64,000 nt of DNA, taken from positions 372,001-436,000 of the forward strand of contig CP011268.1 of the NCBI GenBank assembly GCA_001007975.1. The letters are read 5' to 3'. The notes beneath the pieces were generated by a model that was given only the letters and a program-made list of their open reading frames with translations, had not been told where the DNA came from and did not search any database. The translations under genes and the position numbers were made by a program. Shown here piece by piece: positions 36,286-47,252 of the stretch; position 1 is the stretch's first letter, and the number at the start of each line of letters is the position of its first letter. Source of the DNA: a candidate division SR1 bacterium Aalborg_AAW-1. GTDB lineage: Bacteria; Patescibacteriota; Gracilibacteria; Absconditabacterales; Absconditicoccaceae.

Positions 36286-36750
36286 TTATTTAACATATTT
36301 AGCCATATACGCAAATGCTTTATTTGCTTCAGCCATTTTATGTACATCTTCTTTTTTCTTCACAGCTGTACCTTGTTCACTATATGCAGCAAGCAACTCT
36401 TCAGAAAGTTTTTTTGACATAGGCTTTCCTTTCTTTCCTCTTGCAGCATCAAGAATCCATTTGCAAGCAAAATACATCTTTCTTCCTGTTTTTACTTCAA
36501 CTGGTACTTGGTAGACAGATCCCCCAACTCTTTTAGACTTAATCATGATAGAAGGAGCCGCATTCTCAATAGCAGTAAAAAGCACACCTTGTGGATTCAT
36601 ATGTCCAGCAGCTTTGATTTCGTTCATCGTGTCAGCAAATACTTTTCTTGCTACAGACTTTTTACCATCTTTCATAAGGTAGTTGATAAATTTTTCTGTC
36701 TTTGCATCAGCCAACACAAGAGCTCCTGATTTTGGTTTTTTAAATCACAT
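36286..36750 (-). CDS. rpsG: Ribosomal protein uS7
   Basis: 154 aa from ATG 36750 (MGFKKPKSGALVLADAKTEKF); codon 2 is TGA-Gly. Family marks include KFINYLMKDGKKSVARKV, the NAAPSIMIKSKRVGGSVYQVPVEV beta hairpin and DVHKMAEANKAFAYMAKY. The usual N-terminal RR motif region is short. It is downstream of uS12 as in the str operon, with no EF-G or EF-Tu gene following. Confidence 0.95.
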
Positions 36751-36864
36751 AATGTTTGAAATTATAAGTTATAAATCTTAATGTTTGAAATTTCTAGAAA
36801 TATGAAATATAGGTTTATTAAGAAAGTAATTCACAATACACAGGGTTTAATGTTTAATTATATA

Positions 36865-37281
36865 TTATGATTTTGGTCTCTTTGTACCATAAAGAGATCT
36901 ACCTTGTCTTCTCGCATCTACAGAATTAGAGTCATATTTACCTCTTACAAGATGATATTTCACTCCTGGAAGGTCTTTTACTCTACCTCCCTTTACCAAT
37001 ACTACTGAGTGTTCTTGAAGAGTATGTTTTTCTCAAGGAATATATACTCGAGCCTCTGAACCATTAGACATTCTTACTCTTGCTACCTTTCTTTGTGCTG
37101 AGTTAGGTTTTTTAGGAGTCATAATTGTCACCTTAAGACATACTCATCTCTTGAATGGAGAAGGATTGAATACTTTTTTATTATGATTCAATCTATTAAG
37201 AGAGAATTGCATAGCTGGAGCTTTAGATCTATACGTTCTTTTCACTCTAGGACTTTTAACAAGTTGTTGAATAGTAGGCAT
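36865..37281 (-). CDS. rpsL: Ribosomal protein uS12
   Basis: 138 aa. It starts [20 protein letters not shown] and includes [20 protein letters not shown], the streptomycin loop [17 protein letters not shown], and [19 protein letters not shown]. Lys in TPKKPNS and GRVKDLPG is the streptomycin-sensitive form. It heads the minus-strand ribosomal group. TGA occurs only twice, at conserved Gly positions. Confidence 0.97.
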
Positions 37282-37442
37282 TAAAGCAAAAAATTATAAA
37301 TTATAAATGAATCAAAATAACAATATGTTTTGAAAGCAATGTCGTACAATATACGAAAAAAAACTTGTATTTCAAGGAGAAGTTAGACTTTTTTGTTTTG
37401 AGAACATGGATTTTTAGAAAAACAAAGATTTTATATATGTTT

Positions 37443-39056
37443 TTATAAAATAATACTTTCTTCCAAAGAAGTATTATTTATATGATGAGTAATATGTCCA
37501 AATTCCTGCATAATAAATCTTACCCAGAGAGCAATGATGACCACATTAAAGACAGCAAACATAGCTATAAATTGTCAGAAATTCAACAACACAAACCATG
37601 GAGAAACCAAGAGAAGTCCTATAATAACGATAAAGAAAATATGCATCTTCCAGTGACTGGAGTAAAAAATCTTTGGCATAATATTGTGTTTACGAGCATA
37701 ATATACTGACCCTACAACAAACAAAAATTCCATAATAAATTGTGCTATTAATCAACCAATAAGATTATATGATTTCACTGCTCAGAACGCAATTATACTT
37801 CAGACAACAACACCAAATAAATTAATGGGGAAAAGAAGATTTTGACGATTAGCAGCCACAAAGACATAGTTAAATACCGTTTTGATGAAACTCAGAGCAA
37901 GTATAATTGCCAATCCTGGCAAGAGAAAATCTGTTCCTAAAGCACTCCAGTTATTAAGATGTAAGAACTCTATCATTCCTTGAAGATTAAAACCAGAAAC
38001 AGGAGTGAGATATTTTTTTCCTGATACAATTTGAATAATAGGAGTAGCAAACACAACAAAATTAGCAATACATATTCGTCCAAAGAGAATCAGAAGATTC
38101 ATCAGGTGTCAGAATGATCTTTTTTGTCATTGAGGAGAAAGAGCGGAAATTTTATGAATCAAACTATTTGCTAATGCTGCAGGTATAATAAGAAGAATTT
38201 GTATAAGCTGAAGACCTAGTCATCGAATACCAACGTAAGTAAATCCGCTAATAGTAGGATATACAATAGAGATAAGAAGTGAAACAATAAGAAGGTGAAA
38301 GCTACTCAAAAAAAATGCTGCACCGTATTTTCCATTCTCCTTAATGTGTGAGATCATATGATCCCAAAAAGGAACAAAACGAATTTTAATAATACGACTA
38401 CTCTGCCAAAGGGTATATAAAGTCTGTGTAAGACTACTTATTACAACGGATCCTACCATCACAAGAAACAAAGTAAGAGGAACTGCATCATGATCAATAT
38501 GGGGCCAAAAGTTTCATACTACCACAATTCATAACACAGCAAGCTGTGCAACTCTCGCAAGTACAAGAGCTATACTCACCTGTTCCATCTTCCAAAATAG
38601 TTGAAGAGGAAGTTGTATAATGCCTGCAATCATAAATCAAGCAGAAAATAGCATACCAAGAGGAAGTCATCGAGCAATATAAGGATTACTAGCGTACGAT
38701 GGAACTAGATAAGCTACCAGTATTGCAATCCCATACACAATTACAATCTGCCCAATTCTTGCCCAGACAAATTGTGATATAGCGAGAGAAAAATCTTCTT
38801 TCTGACTGGGTGTAATCGTGTCGAGATCCTTGGGCGTATTGATCCCAAATTTCGCTTTCAACTTTCCTAAATCTTTCAGTCCTATTACATACAAACCCAG
38901 ATCAGATAACGCTGACCAAAGCGCAAAATAACTCAGGATAGTTGTATAATCTCCATATCTTAGTGGACCAAGTAATGGAGTCATAATAATTACAATCAAA
39001 AAACCTGATAAGGCACTGATCATTCTTCCTAATATCTGCCAAAAAGCATCTTTCAT
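37443..39056 (-). CDS. Polysaccharide/lipid flippase (MATE/Wzx superfamily)
   Basis: 537 aa with about 12-14 membrane spans. The start MKDAFWQILGRMISALSGFLIVIIM and GPLRYGDYTTILSYFALWSALSDLGLY are the N-terminal pattern of Wzx-like transporters (GxxxYGxxxxxxsxxxxxxxlxdlGl). It would move undecaprenyl-linked sugars across the membrane. No glycosyltransferases are adjacent, so the cargo is unknown. Its stop codon lies within a terminator-like hairpin. A MurJ role is possible but the MurJ-specific Arg residues cannot be assigned here. Confidence 0.85.
37449..37478 (-). terminator. Terminator-like hairpin over the flippase gene end
   Basis: A 10-bp perfect stem AATAATACTT/AAGTATTATT with a 10-nt loop, followed on the minus strand by a short TTTTATA run. 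It overlaps the last codons and so may be coincidental. Confidence 0.45.
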
Positions 39057-39126
39057 AACTGAAAATTTTCACATCTTTTATAATTTAATTATTATACCTA
39101 AAGCTATTACAATGAATATCATAGTA

Positions 39127-39393
39127 CTATACCTTCACATCATAGAATCTTCGATCTTTTAAAATCTGATCTAAGATTTTCTGTCAGGAAAACTCTCGTT
39201 TTGGTCAAGCTTGCAAGACAAGTAGTTGAATATTATGTGTACTTGGTTTATTCTTATCATCAAGAGAAAAATATTTTACATGAGGAATTTTATAGGCACT
39301 AACAATAGCCTGTGACTTGAGTAATGCATTCATGGCTTGTTTTATTTGTCTGCTCGTAACAGTGGTTTGGACAATGAGTTGTTCTAATTGCAT
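39127..39393 (-). CDS. Small hypothetical protein, possibly CutA-like
   Basis: 88 aa with TGA-Gly codons. It reads MQLEQLIVQTTVTSRQIKQAMN, then beta-like YKIPHVKYFSLDDKNKPSTHN and IQLLVLQAG, ending RRFYDVKV. The beta-alpha-beta order and the YDVKV end recall CutA (YEVPEI) but the trimer and copper motifs are not clear. It has no membrane span. Family membership is uncertain. Confidence 0.5.
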
Positions 39394-39511
39394 AATACAT
39401 TATCAAATAATCACTAAAAATTTCCTTGCAAGAAGATATTTATTTTACTATACTCCAAGTGTTACCAAACTTCAAGAGTTTGTGTTTTAAATTATTATTC
39501 TATTATCAATG

Positions 39512-40030
39512 ATGAATAAGAAAACATGGTGAATACTTGCCTTATGAGCAGTAGTTCTTGTCCTTTCTGGATGTGGTACTGCAGCTACAACAAGTTCTAC
39601 TGAAACAGTTGCTTTAGCTGAATGTCTAAGCGCAAAAGGAGCTATCATGTACGGAACTGAACGATGTCCACACTGCCAAAATCAAAAAAAACTCTTTGGA
39701 GAAGCATTTGAAAAAATAAATTTCGTAGATTGTGATAAAGAGAAAAACGTCTGTCAACTAGCTTGAGTAACAGGCTATCCTACATGGAAATTTGCTGATG
39801 GAACAGTATTACAAGGTACACAAACTCTTGAAATACTTTCTTCTGCAGCATCATGTTCTATAGATAGTACTACAACAGGAGAAAACATAACTGGAGATGT
39901 ATCTACTAGTGTAATAACTACTTGATCTGAAAACAGTCATTCAGGCAACACTGAAGTAGTGTCTGGAGAAATAGCAACAGGAATTATAATACAAGAAGTA
40001 GCGACTGGTTCTACATCAACAGGTTCATAA
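39512..40030 (+). CDS. Thioredoxin-like lipoprotein
   Basis: 172 aa (an ATG three bases earlier adds one Met). Signal peptide and lipobox VVLVLSGC give a lipid anchor. The thioredoxin-fold core is GAIMYGTERCPHCQNQKKLFG with a CxxC (CPHC), then INFVDCDKEKNVCQLAGVTGYPTWKFADG containing the cis-Pro (GYPTW). This resembles the thioredoxin domain fused to VKOR in other bacteria, and it may oxidise or reduce disulfides outside the membrane. The C-terminus is a Thr/Ser/Gly-rich linker. TGA-Gly codons are present (LAGVTGYPTW). Confidence 0.82.
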
Positions 40031-40050
40031 CAAAAAAAAATTATTATAAG

Positions 40051-40082
40051 AAAACCATATTCTGCCACGGATATGGTTTTTT
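40051..40082. terminator. Intrinsic terminator between convergent genes
   Basis: AAAACCATAT, loop TCTGCCACGG, ATATGGTTTT then more Ts. The A run allows use from the minus side as well. Confidence 0.85.
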
Positions 40083-40938
40083 AGTTCAGTGAAATAGGTT
40101 CTTGTTTACAAATAAGATTGTATTGAAAGAGTGTCTTTAATAACTCTTGTTTTGAAGTAATAATTTTATTTTCTATGGCATACATATTATTAATAAAAGA
40201 CTCTCTTGTCTCTTGTATATGATGATGTTCTTTACTTACTTTTTCTATCAGATTTTCTATATGTTTCTTAATAATATAAGTAATATCATCGATCGCTATT
40301 GTATGCTGAGCATGAGATGCTATTTCTTTTTCTATAATATATGCTTCTCGGAGTTTGTGAAAAAAATTATTTTTATTATGATAACTTTTCATTTTAACGA
40401 GATAAGGTGAGAAAACTCCATAATTTTTGTATTTTGTTAAATTTTTTATCATATAATCTTCTTGATTGAAAAGATTTTTCTCTTCTTGTGAAACATGAAT
40501 TCCTGTAGTTTGATTGAATGGACCATAAGGAGTAAGATCTAAGAGTTCAGTCATAAAATCAAAAAGAAGTTTTTTTTCTTCATCAATGAGATCATACTTT
40601 TTTGTTATTTCATCTAAAATATTTTTTTTAACTTGTATTGAATTGTATTGAATATTTTCTCGATACTGATCTTCTTGATCAATATATTGTGCTATGATAT
40701 CTCCCATTTTTAGTAAAATTATTGACAGTTTTTTACTACCAAGATTCTCATCTAGTGTGAAAATTTTATAATCTTCTTTATTTCATACATAATATGATAT
40801 CTTGTTAATATGATCATTCAATCCAATAATTTCTTCTTGTAATTCTTTAACTGTATTTTGATATATTGTCCTAATAGAATCTACATATTTTTTTTCAATA
40901 TATTCTACTACTGGCTTTACAAGATGTCCATTCTTCAT
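40081..40938 (-). CDS. Hypothetical coiled-coil protein
   Basis: 285 aa from ATG 40938 (MKNGHLVKPVVEYIEKKYV), joined across one TGA-Gly to the longer part. Mostly helical, with heptad-like stretches (EYIEKKYVDSIRTIYQNTV and ENLIEKVSKEHHHIQETRE). No signal peptide or membrane span. It is next to another helical gene of similar style on the same strand, 40 bp downstream of that gene. I do not recognise a family. Confidence 0.65.
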
Positions 40939-40978
40939 GATTAGATCTACACAATGAATAAATAATATTTAATAATAT

Positions 40979-41674
40979 TTATTTTTTAATTTCTTTGCTT
41001 ATCGTATCTTGATAATTTGTTAATTCTTGGAACAGAAAACGCCTTGTGGTATGAATTTTCTCAATATAGTCATGAATAGTTGTATAGAAATGAGTTGTAA
41101 TATAAGAATATATCAGAGAATGAAGTTGATGATAAGCTTCATGAGATAAAGAATGAGATCAGTTACTATTTAGACAACAATGTATTAATTTTTCTTGCAA
41201 GTAACTTATTTCCAGTTCTTCATTCTTATCTACAATACTCTGTAGAAACATATCATATGATATATCATGAGGACTATACTCTTTTTCGAAGAGAGATCAG
41301 GAATATATACTAAATAGTTGGTTTAAAAATTGAGAAAGATCATGTAAAAGTATATGATTTATATCACTGCAATAAGTAATAGAATGCCATTGTTTAATAC
41401 TATTAATGATTGCTATACTATGTGAATCAATAAGGCGATCTAACCCAATCCAACTATTCACCTCATTACACTTTACATACATATATTTTGTATTAAGTTT
41501 ACAAAGTTGTTGATGATAATATTCTATGGTAGAGTGAAGAGCTGGGAAAGTAACATAATCAATGATATCGTATTGATTTTTTAGACACTCATAAAGTTCA
41601 TCCATTCTATTAAGAAGTTCTTGTGATTGGTGAATAAAATCATGACTCAGATATCAAATAGATTTTTTGACCAT
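40979..41674 (-). CDS. Hypothetical helical protein
   Basis: 231 aa from ATG 41674 (MVKKSIGYLSHDFIHQSQELL). Helical with many Tyr, His and Cys (YYHQQLCKLNTKYMYVKC, EISYLQEKLIHCCLNSNGS). It precedes the coiled-coil gene on the same strand, with 40 bp between, so they are probably co-transcribed. The function is unknown. AT-rich composition and few TGA codons. Confidence 0.65.
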
Positions 41675-41746
41675 AGATTCAATAACATAAAGAGAAAATT
41701 ATAATAATCAATAATACACTATATGTCAATTCTTTATAGGTGATTT

Positions 41747-42442
41747 TTATCCATTTCTCGCTACACATAATCACCATACCGTACAATCAGGTTGTATTGT
41801 TTTCATGGTCTTCGCCATCTCTATCATCGTAGCTCCAGAAGTAAGGACATCATCTACAATCACAATCGTCGATCAAGGAGCAATTGGAACGACAACGTGA
41901 AATGCACCAGATAAATTCTTTTTTCTCTGCTCTCTACTCATACCCACTTGTGAATGCGTATGTTTTACTTTTTTGCAGAGTTGTGGTGGTGAGCTAATTG
42001 AAAGGGTCTTACAGACCGATCTTGCAAGAAGTTCTGATTGATTATATCATTTTGTAATGTGGCGGCGAATTCGATGCGAAGGAACGTAAGAAATTATAAG
42101 CTTTGAATCAGGAACGAGAAGTTGAGAAAAAAATTCATGAGTTTGAAGCTCAAGAGCAAGTCTTTGTCATAGAAAAGAACTCACATGAGCATGATGATAA
42201 TACTTAAGATTCCTTATCAGTTTTTTTATTAAAGGATCAAAACGGAAAAGAACAATACAACCATCTAATGGACTAGTTTGAGTCAAAAGATCTTGTCTGA
42301 CAGCATATCAGGGACTAAGCTTATGAGTGATGGGACAAATTTCTGGATGAGGTTTAAGATTTTTTCTACAACTAGAACAAAGGTACGATCATCACGATCT
42401 ACAACCAACACACTGTTCTGGAAATACAGCATCTAAGATCAT
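41747..42442 (-). CDS. ComF-family phosphoribosyltransferase-like protein
   Basis: 231 aa. The N-terminal zinc motif is EQCVGCRSGGSYLCSSC (C-x2-C...C-x2-C). The phosphoribosyltransferase domain ends in IVIVDDVLTSGATMIEMAKT, the PRPP-binding loop. The middle PSHRIRRHITKGYNQSELLAR is the ComF RxRGfNQs motif. ComF is needed for DNA uptake in naturally competent bacteria and links uptake to recombination. Its start overlaps the end of the upstream AAA ATPase gene by 10 bp, so translation is likely coupled. Confidence 0.9.
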
Positions 42443-43698
42443 ACTACCGTTTGTATCATAAAATGAGGTATACAGAGGAATTTTCTATCAAGAGTGGCTC
42501 ATTGATATGCGAGAAGTGGTGTCGTTTTGATGTATTGTCTTACACGATCTCCATACACTTTATGAAATCATTTAAATATTTTAGCAGGTTTATTGGTATT
42601 ACTTTCGGATACTATAATAGGTGTAAGCGTTCCATCTTCATGTTGGATAATAAAATCTATTTTCGAATTATTAATCTTCTGATAAGTAAAACATTGTTCA
42701 TGTTCTCAGAGATTTTTGACAATTTCATTATACACAAAATTCTTGATAGCGACAATGTTATGAAGTTTTGAACCAAAATTTCCTGTCATATAACTAAAAA
42801 TACCCATATCACCGATAAGAATCGTCTCTTGATGAGAAAGTTCTTTTGTTTTGTTCGTATAAAAGTAAGAAAGTGTTTCTATCAAACAATTATCATTAAA
42901 AAAATTAATATATCTCTTCAATAAGGGAATCGATATTTCTAGTTCTTGTGCAACAGTCTTATATTTAAATCATTGCATACTGTTGTGACACAGTTGTTCC
43001 ATAAGATCCTGGAAAACCAAAATTTCTTCTCCATTAAAATAAAATCCCACATCTTTGTCGTAGACTTTCTGGATAATAGCTTTAAGTTGATGTTCTTTAC
43101 GGTCACTTGTAGTAGCTTTAATAACCTCTGGATATCAACCCCAAATAAGATATTCATCCAGAAGAGTTTGAATTTCTCTAAACATAATTTGGCTTGGATT
43201 ATCAAGCGTGAGATAGGTGGTATGAATATTTTTATATTGAAGAAAATCAAAAAATCATAATGGATGAATGGTTATTGTTGTTGTTTTACCTCAAGACAAA
43301 ATCTTTTGATATTCCTCACTCTGTTGTTGGATAATCCCTGTTACAATGATGATGGTATTGATATCACTATCCTGAAGAAGTTCTTCTAAGACATTAATAA
43401 AATTTTTACTATATTGTATTTCATTCAGAAGGAGAATATTGTTCTCATAAAAATTAATTCCGTATTTAATCTGCATGTATCACTTGAAATCATCAGCATT
43501 TTTAAACTTTTTGGCAACAATTTCATCTTCAAAAGAAAAATAATATTTTTTCTGACTGAGTGAATGATCAGAGAGAATTTGTTTCAGTATCGTAGTCTTT
43601 CACGATCATCTCCCTCCATGGAGAAAAATAAGTTTTGAATGAGCTTGTTGTATAGTATGAACAAGTTCATCAACATAATAAGGACGGAAAATTTGCAT
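42433..43698 (-). CDS. AAA-family ATPase with DUF4143-like C-terminus
   Basis: 421 aa. Walker A is LIFLHGGRGSGKTTIL (about residues 23-38); Walker B region is NNILLLNEIQYSKNFINVL, followed by the TGIIQQQSEEYQ sensor. The middle FFDFLQYKNIHTTYL...EYLIWGGYPEVI is typical of AAA_14/DUF4143 proteins, and the C-terminus (QKINNSKIDFIIQHEDG) resembles the restriction-endonuclease-like DUF4143 fold. The role of these common ATPases is mostly unknown; some are linked to defence or mobile DNA. The gene overlaps comF by 10 bp. The intergenic region upstream (43699-43964) is AT-rich with no gene. Confidence 0.82.
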
Positions 43699-43964
43699 GA
43701 AATTATACTAAATCATATAATATAAAGATTATAGAGTATAAAAAAAATAATATCAATATCAACATATAGTATAAAAAAAAATGATATTTATCTTTTTTAA
43801 TGTTAAATACGGTATAAATATTTATTTTATTTACAATAAAATCACAAAAAAAAATCTTAATCTTGTAATAAGTAATTTGATTTAGTATTATCATTTAACA
43901 AATAATACAAAAACAAATACATTAACAGAATCGCTTTATTTTCATATATTATATTATTACTATA

Positions 43965-44231
43965 ATGCTACTTCGTATTGTGAGTATAGAATGAGAATTA
44001 TATAATGGGAATATTGAAAAAGTATCATTCCCAACTGATGAATGAATAATTGGTATCTTATCAGGACATATTAATATTGTAACTGCCCTTACAAAGGGAA
44101 CTCTATCATATCTTCCTAAAGTACAATGACAATCATCCCTTGAAGAATTTACAGAAAAAGCAATTAAAGTCTCTATCAATGGATGATTGGCAATGGTGGA
44201 AAACGATATAATCACCATTGCAGCTGAATAA
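43965..44231 (+). CDS. atpC: ATP synthase epsilon subunit
   Basis: 88 aa, the short form with the N-terminal beta sandwich. It begins MLLRIVSIEGELYNGNIEKV and contains SFPTDEGIIGILSGHINIVTAL (family: LPTxxGxxGILPGHxPxxTxL). The C-terminal helical hairpin of longer epsilons is missing, so the regulatory latch is probably lost. It is the first gene of the operon, whereas atpC is normally the last. TATAAT overlaps the start. Confidence 0.9.
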
Positions 44232-44252
44232 TTTAACGACTTGTTTTAAAAA

Positions 44253-45140
44253 ATGGCAGATATTAAACAATTAAAGATCAAAATTTGATCTACAAGAAAC
44301 ATTAAGAAAATAACCAGTGCAATGGAAGTTATTTCTACTATTAAATTTCAGAAAGTTAAAAAAAACGCAGACCATTTAAGAGAATATATGAATACTTTTC
44401 TTGGTATGCTTTCTTCAATCCATGTTTACACAGATTTATTCCCCCAACCATCACTTTCTTCTACAAGACAATTAGCAATATTAGTTTCTTCAGAAAAGTG
44501 ATTGTGTGGTTCTTTGAATTCATTACTCTTCAAACAATTTGATGCTGAATATAAATCTCATAAGGATAATCTTGATGTTTATGTGATAGGAAAAAAATGA
44601 ATAGAATATTGTACACGTCGTGGTTATCATATTGTATGATCTATGCATCTTCAAGATATATTTGTCTCTAGTGATCTTGCTGAACTTTATACTCTATTAA
44701 GCAAAGCACACACAGATGGCAACTATAAAGAAATTAGAGTCTGGTATAACTTCTTTAAAAATACAATGAAACAGATACCAGTTTGATTTCAACTATTTCC
44801 TCTTTCTTCTAAAAAATTTCATGAGTTTATGAAGACCTTAGACATAACTCTTTCTCCACAAAAAATAGAGAGAAATACTCATTATATGAAACTAGAACCA
44901 AGTAAATCGGTTATCTTGAAAAAATCATATGATATCATGATGAATGTGATCGTCTATGGTGCTATTCTTCATAACAAAACTGGTGAATTTGCTGCTCGTA
45001 TGCTTGCTATGAAAGGAGCAAAAGATAATGCATCTACTATCATAGAAGATCTAACTTTGGCTTATAACAAAGCAAGACAGGATGCTATCACCAAAGAAGT
45101 ATTAGAAATAGTCAGTGCAAAAACAGTTATCGAACAATAA
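44253..45140 (+). CDS. atpG: ATP synthase gamma subunit
   Basis: 295 aa. The N-terminal helix KIKIGSTRNIKKITSAMEVIST and the C-terminal helix GAKDNASTIIEDLTLAYNKARQD (family: MxxAtxNAxxxIxxLtLxYNkxRQa) are the rotor coiled coil. In the middle are SSEKGLCGSLNSLLF and VYGAILHNKTGEFAARMLAM. It is second in the operon instead of between alpha and beta. TGA-Gly codons: GSTRN, GLCGS. Confidence 0.93.
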
Positions 45141-45173
45141 TATTATTTACTTTCAATCATTAAAAATTTATTC

Positions 45174-45977
45174 ATGGATTTAGCATCACTTATACCAGAT
45201 GTATTGCCTCATCTTATTGAGGTAGGTCCTCTTCATGTCTTCCAGTCTCTTATTGCTGGACTAATATGAACTGGTATTTTTGTGATATTTATACTTTTTT
45301 ATAATTGAAGAAAAAACAATCATCCTTATGAAAAATTTGTACAAGGAGTTGATGCAATTGTAGAATTAGTCTATAAACTATTTGCTGACATTGCTGGTCC
45401 TCATGTAGGACGTAAAGCCATAGTATTCACCATCACATTATTTTTCTTTGTGATGTGGCATAATCTCTTTGGTCTGATTGGTGATATGATTGTCTTAGTG
45501 TGGCCAGCAGCTCACCATATTTTTAGGCCACTTACCACTGATATTATCTCCAATACTATCTTAGCATTTATTGCTATTATTGCAAGCTTGTCTTATGGAT
45601 TTGCTCTTCATGGGTTTGGATTTATAAAAAAATATTTACCTATCCATGGTATGGGTATTGTGAAAAAAATAAATCATTGGTATGATTATATTACGAAGTT
45701 CTTAGATATTATATTGTGATTATTAATTTGAATTATTGAATTATTAGGTGAGTTTGGAAGAATGTTATCTCTTTCGTTAAGATTGTTTTGAAACATGTTT
45801 GTAGGTATGATTCTCTTGACGTTGTTGTTGTATGCAACACAACAGTTATTGCATTATCCTGCGATTTGACCGATCGTAGTATTTGCATATGAATTTGCAG
45901 TATCGTTACTTCAAGCATTTATCTTTGGATTATTAACTACCATTTATTTTAAACTGGCTGCTGATGCTAGCCACTAA
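45174..45977 (+). CDS. atpB: ATP synthase subunit a
   Basis: 267 aa with five to six spans. The stator Arg is in GRMLSLSLRLFGNMFVGMILL (family: xSLxxRLFGNxxAG), and the last helix QAFIFGLLTTIYFKLA matches the QAFVFxxLtxxY end. It forms the proton half-channels with the c ring. The N-terminus is atypical and long. Confidence 0.93.
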
Positions 45978-46033
45978 ATCTTGTTCACAAACTATTGTGA
46001 TTATATTCTTTTATTTATTATTCTCTTATCGTT

Positions 46034-46228
46034 ATGACTTCAGTTCTTTCTATTGCCGTTGCAGGATTTGCTGCTGCTTTTGCTATTGCTATTATTGGTT
46101 ATGCTTGGCTTACAGGTATCTCAAGAAACCCAGAAGCAGCTGGATCTATGTTTACACCTGGTATTATTGCGCTTGCACTTGCTGAATTTGTTGCACTTCT
46201 ATCATTTGTAATTGCTTTGATTAAGTAA
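46034..46228 (+). CDS. atpE: ATP synthase subunit c
   Basis: 64 aa, two helices. The loop is ISRNPEAAG (family: RNPE/Q), and the ion-carrying Glu is in ALALAEFVALLSFVI. The helix after Glu lacks the Ser-Thr of sodium-binding c subunits, so protons are more likely, although this is not certain. Shorter than the usual 75-80 aa. Confidence 0.93.
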   Translation: MTSVLSIAVAGFAAAFAIAIIGYAWLTGISRNPEAAGSMFTPGIIALALAEFVALLSFVIALIK

Positions 46229-46265
46229 TTATTAGTTATTATTTTACTTAAATTACATTTGTTCT

Positions 46266-46769
46266 ATGGAACACGAACTATCACACACGGATATCATTAT
46301 TAATGTTGTGATTCAAATTCTGAATATTGCTATATTCTTCTTCTTTTTTATAAAGTTTGCTTGAAATACTATTTCTAAGGCTATTCAAGATAAAATCGAT
46401 AAAGAAAAAAAACTTGCAAATGCAGATGCTGAATATACAAGATTAATAGCTGATGCTGAGCAACATAAAAAATTACTTCTTGACGAAGCACTTGCTCATA
46501 AAAATCAAATTATTGCAGAAGGTAAAGTTTTGGCTGAACAAGAACAACAGAAGATACTTGAACAGGCAACTCGTGAATCAAAGATTATATTAGATAAAGC
46601 AAATCAAGAAGCTGAATTGAAATCTCGTGACTTAGAATCTCATTTTGTGCAAGGAGTTAAAACAACCGCCTTAGCAATGGTGAAACAACTCTTTTCATCA
46701 AACAAAAATCTTCAAGAGTCTTATATTGAAGGTCTTGTTGAAGAATTTAGTGCTTCTTATAAAAAATAA
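46266..46769 (+). CDS. atpF: ATP synthase subunit b
   Basis: 167 aa. One N-terminal membrane helix (IINVVIQILNIAIFFFFFIKF), then a long charged helix with Ala/Glu/Lys repeats (LANADAEYTRLIADAEQHK, KILEQATRESKIILDKANQ). It is the peripheral stalk that binds delta. Its stop codon overlaps the atpH start by four bases (TAATG). Confidence 0.9.
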
Positions 46770-47209
46770 TGAACCAAAGACCTCTCCTCAAAAAGATAGT
46801 ATCACAAGTCACAGAGAAACAAGCTCTGTTGCATATTTTAGAAGTTACAAAAAATCTGATAATTATCATGAAGAAATTTGGTAAACAGTTGTCAGAACCT
46901 TCTCTCTATAACTTTGTAAAAGATAACTATCCTGAGGAATACCAACTTTATGAATTATTATGATGAAGTGCTCGCATTAAGATAAAAGACTGTCAATTAT
47001 TACAACAATATCTTCGCGAGGCAATTGGATCTGAATTCTTAGTTGTAACAAGCTCTCATACGGATTCGATGGATAGCATAAGCAAATTAGCTCCTCATAG
47101 TGAAATTTCTCTTGTTGGAGATACAATAAATCCTTTGCTGATTGCTTCATCTTCAGATAAAATCTACAGAAGATCTTTACAAGACGACCTTAAGAAATTG
47201 TGAATATAA
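46769..47209 (+). CDS. atpH: ATP synthase delta subunit
   Basis: 146 aa, shorter than the usual 175-180. Helical N-terminus (LLKKIVSQVTEKQALLHILE) and a C-terminal beta-like end with the SLxDDLKKL region of delta (RRSLQDDLKKLGI). Sequence similarity is weak as usual for delta; the position between b and alpha is the main support. It shares the TAATG overlap with atpF. Confidence 0.82.
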
Positions 47210-47252
47210 TTGTATTACTTCGTTTTCTCTTTTAATTTATATTACTCTGTGA

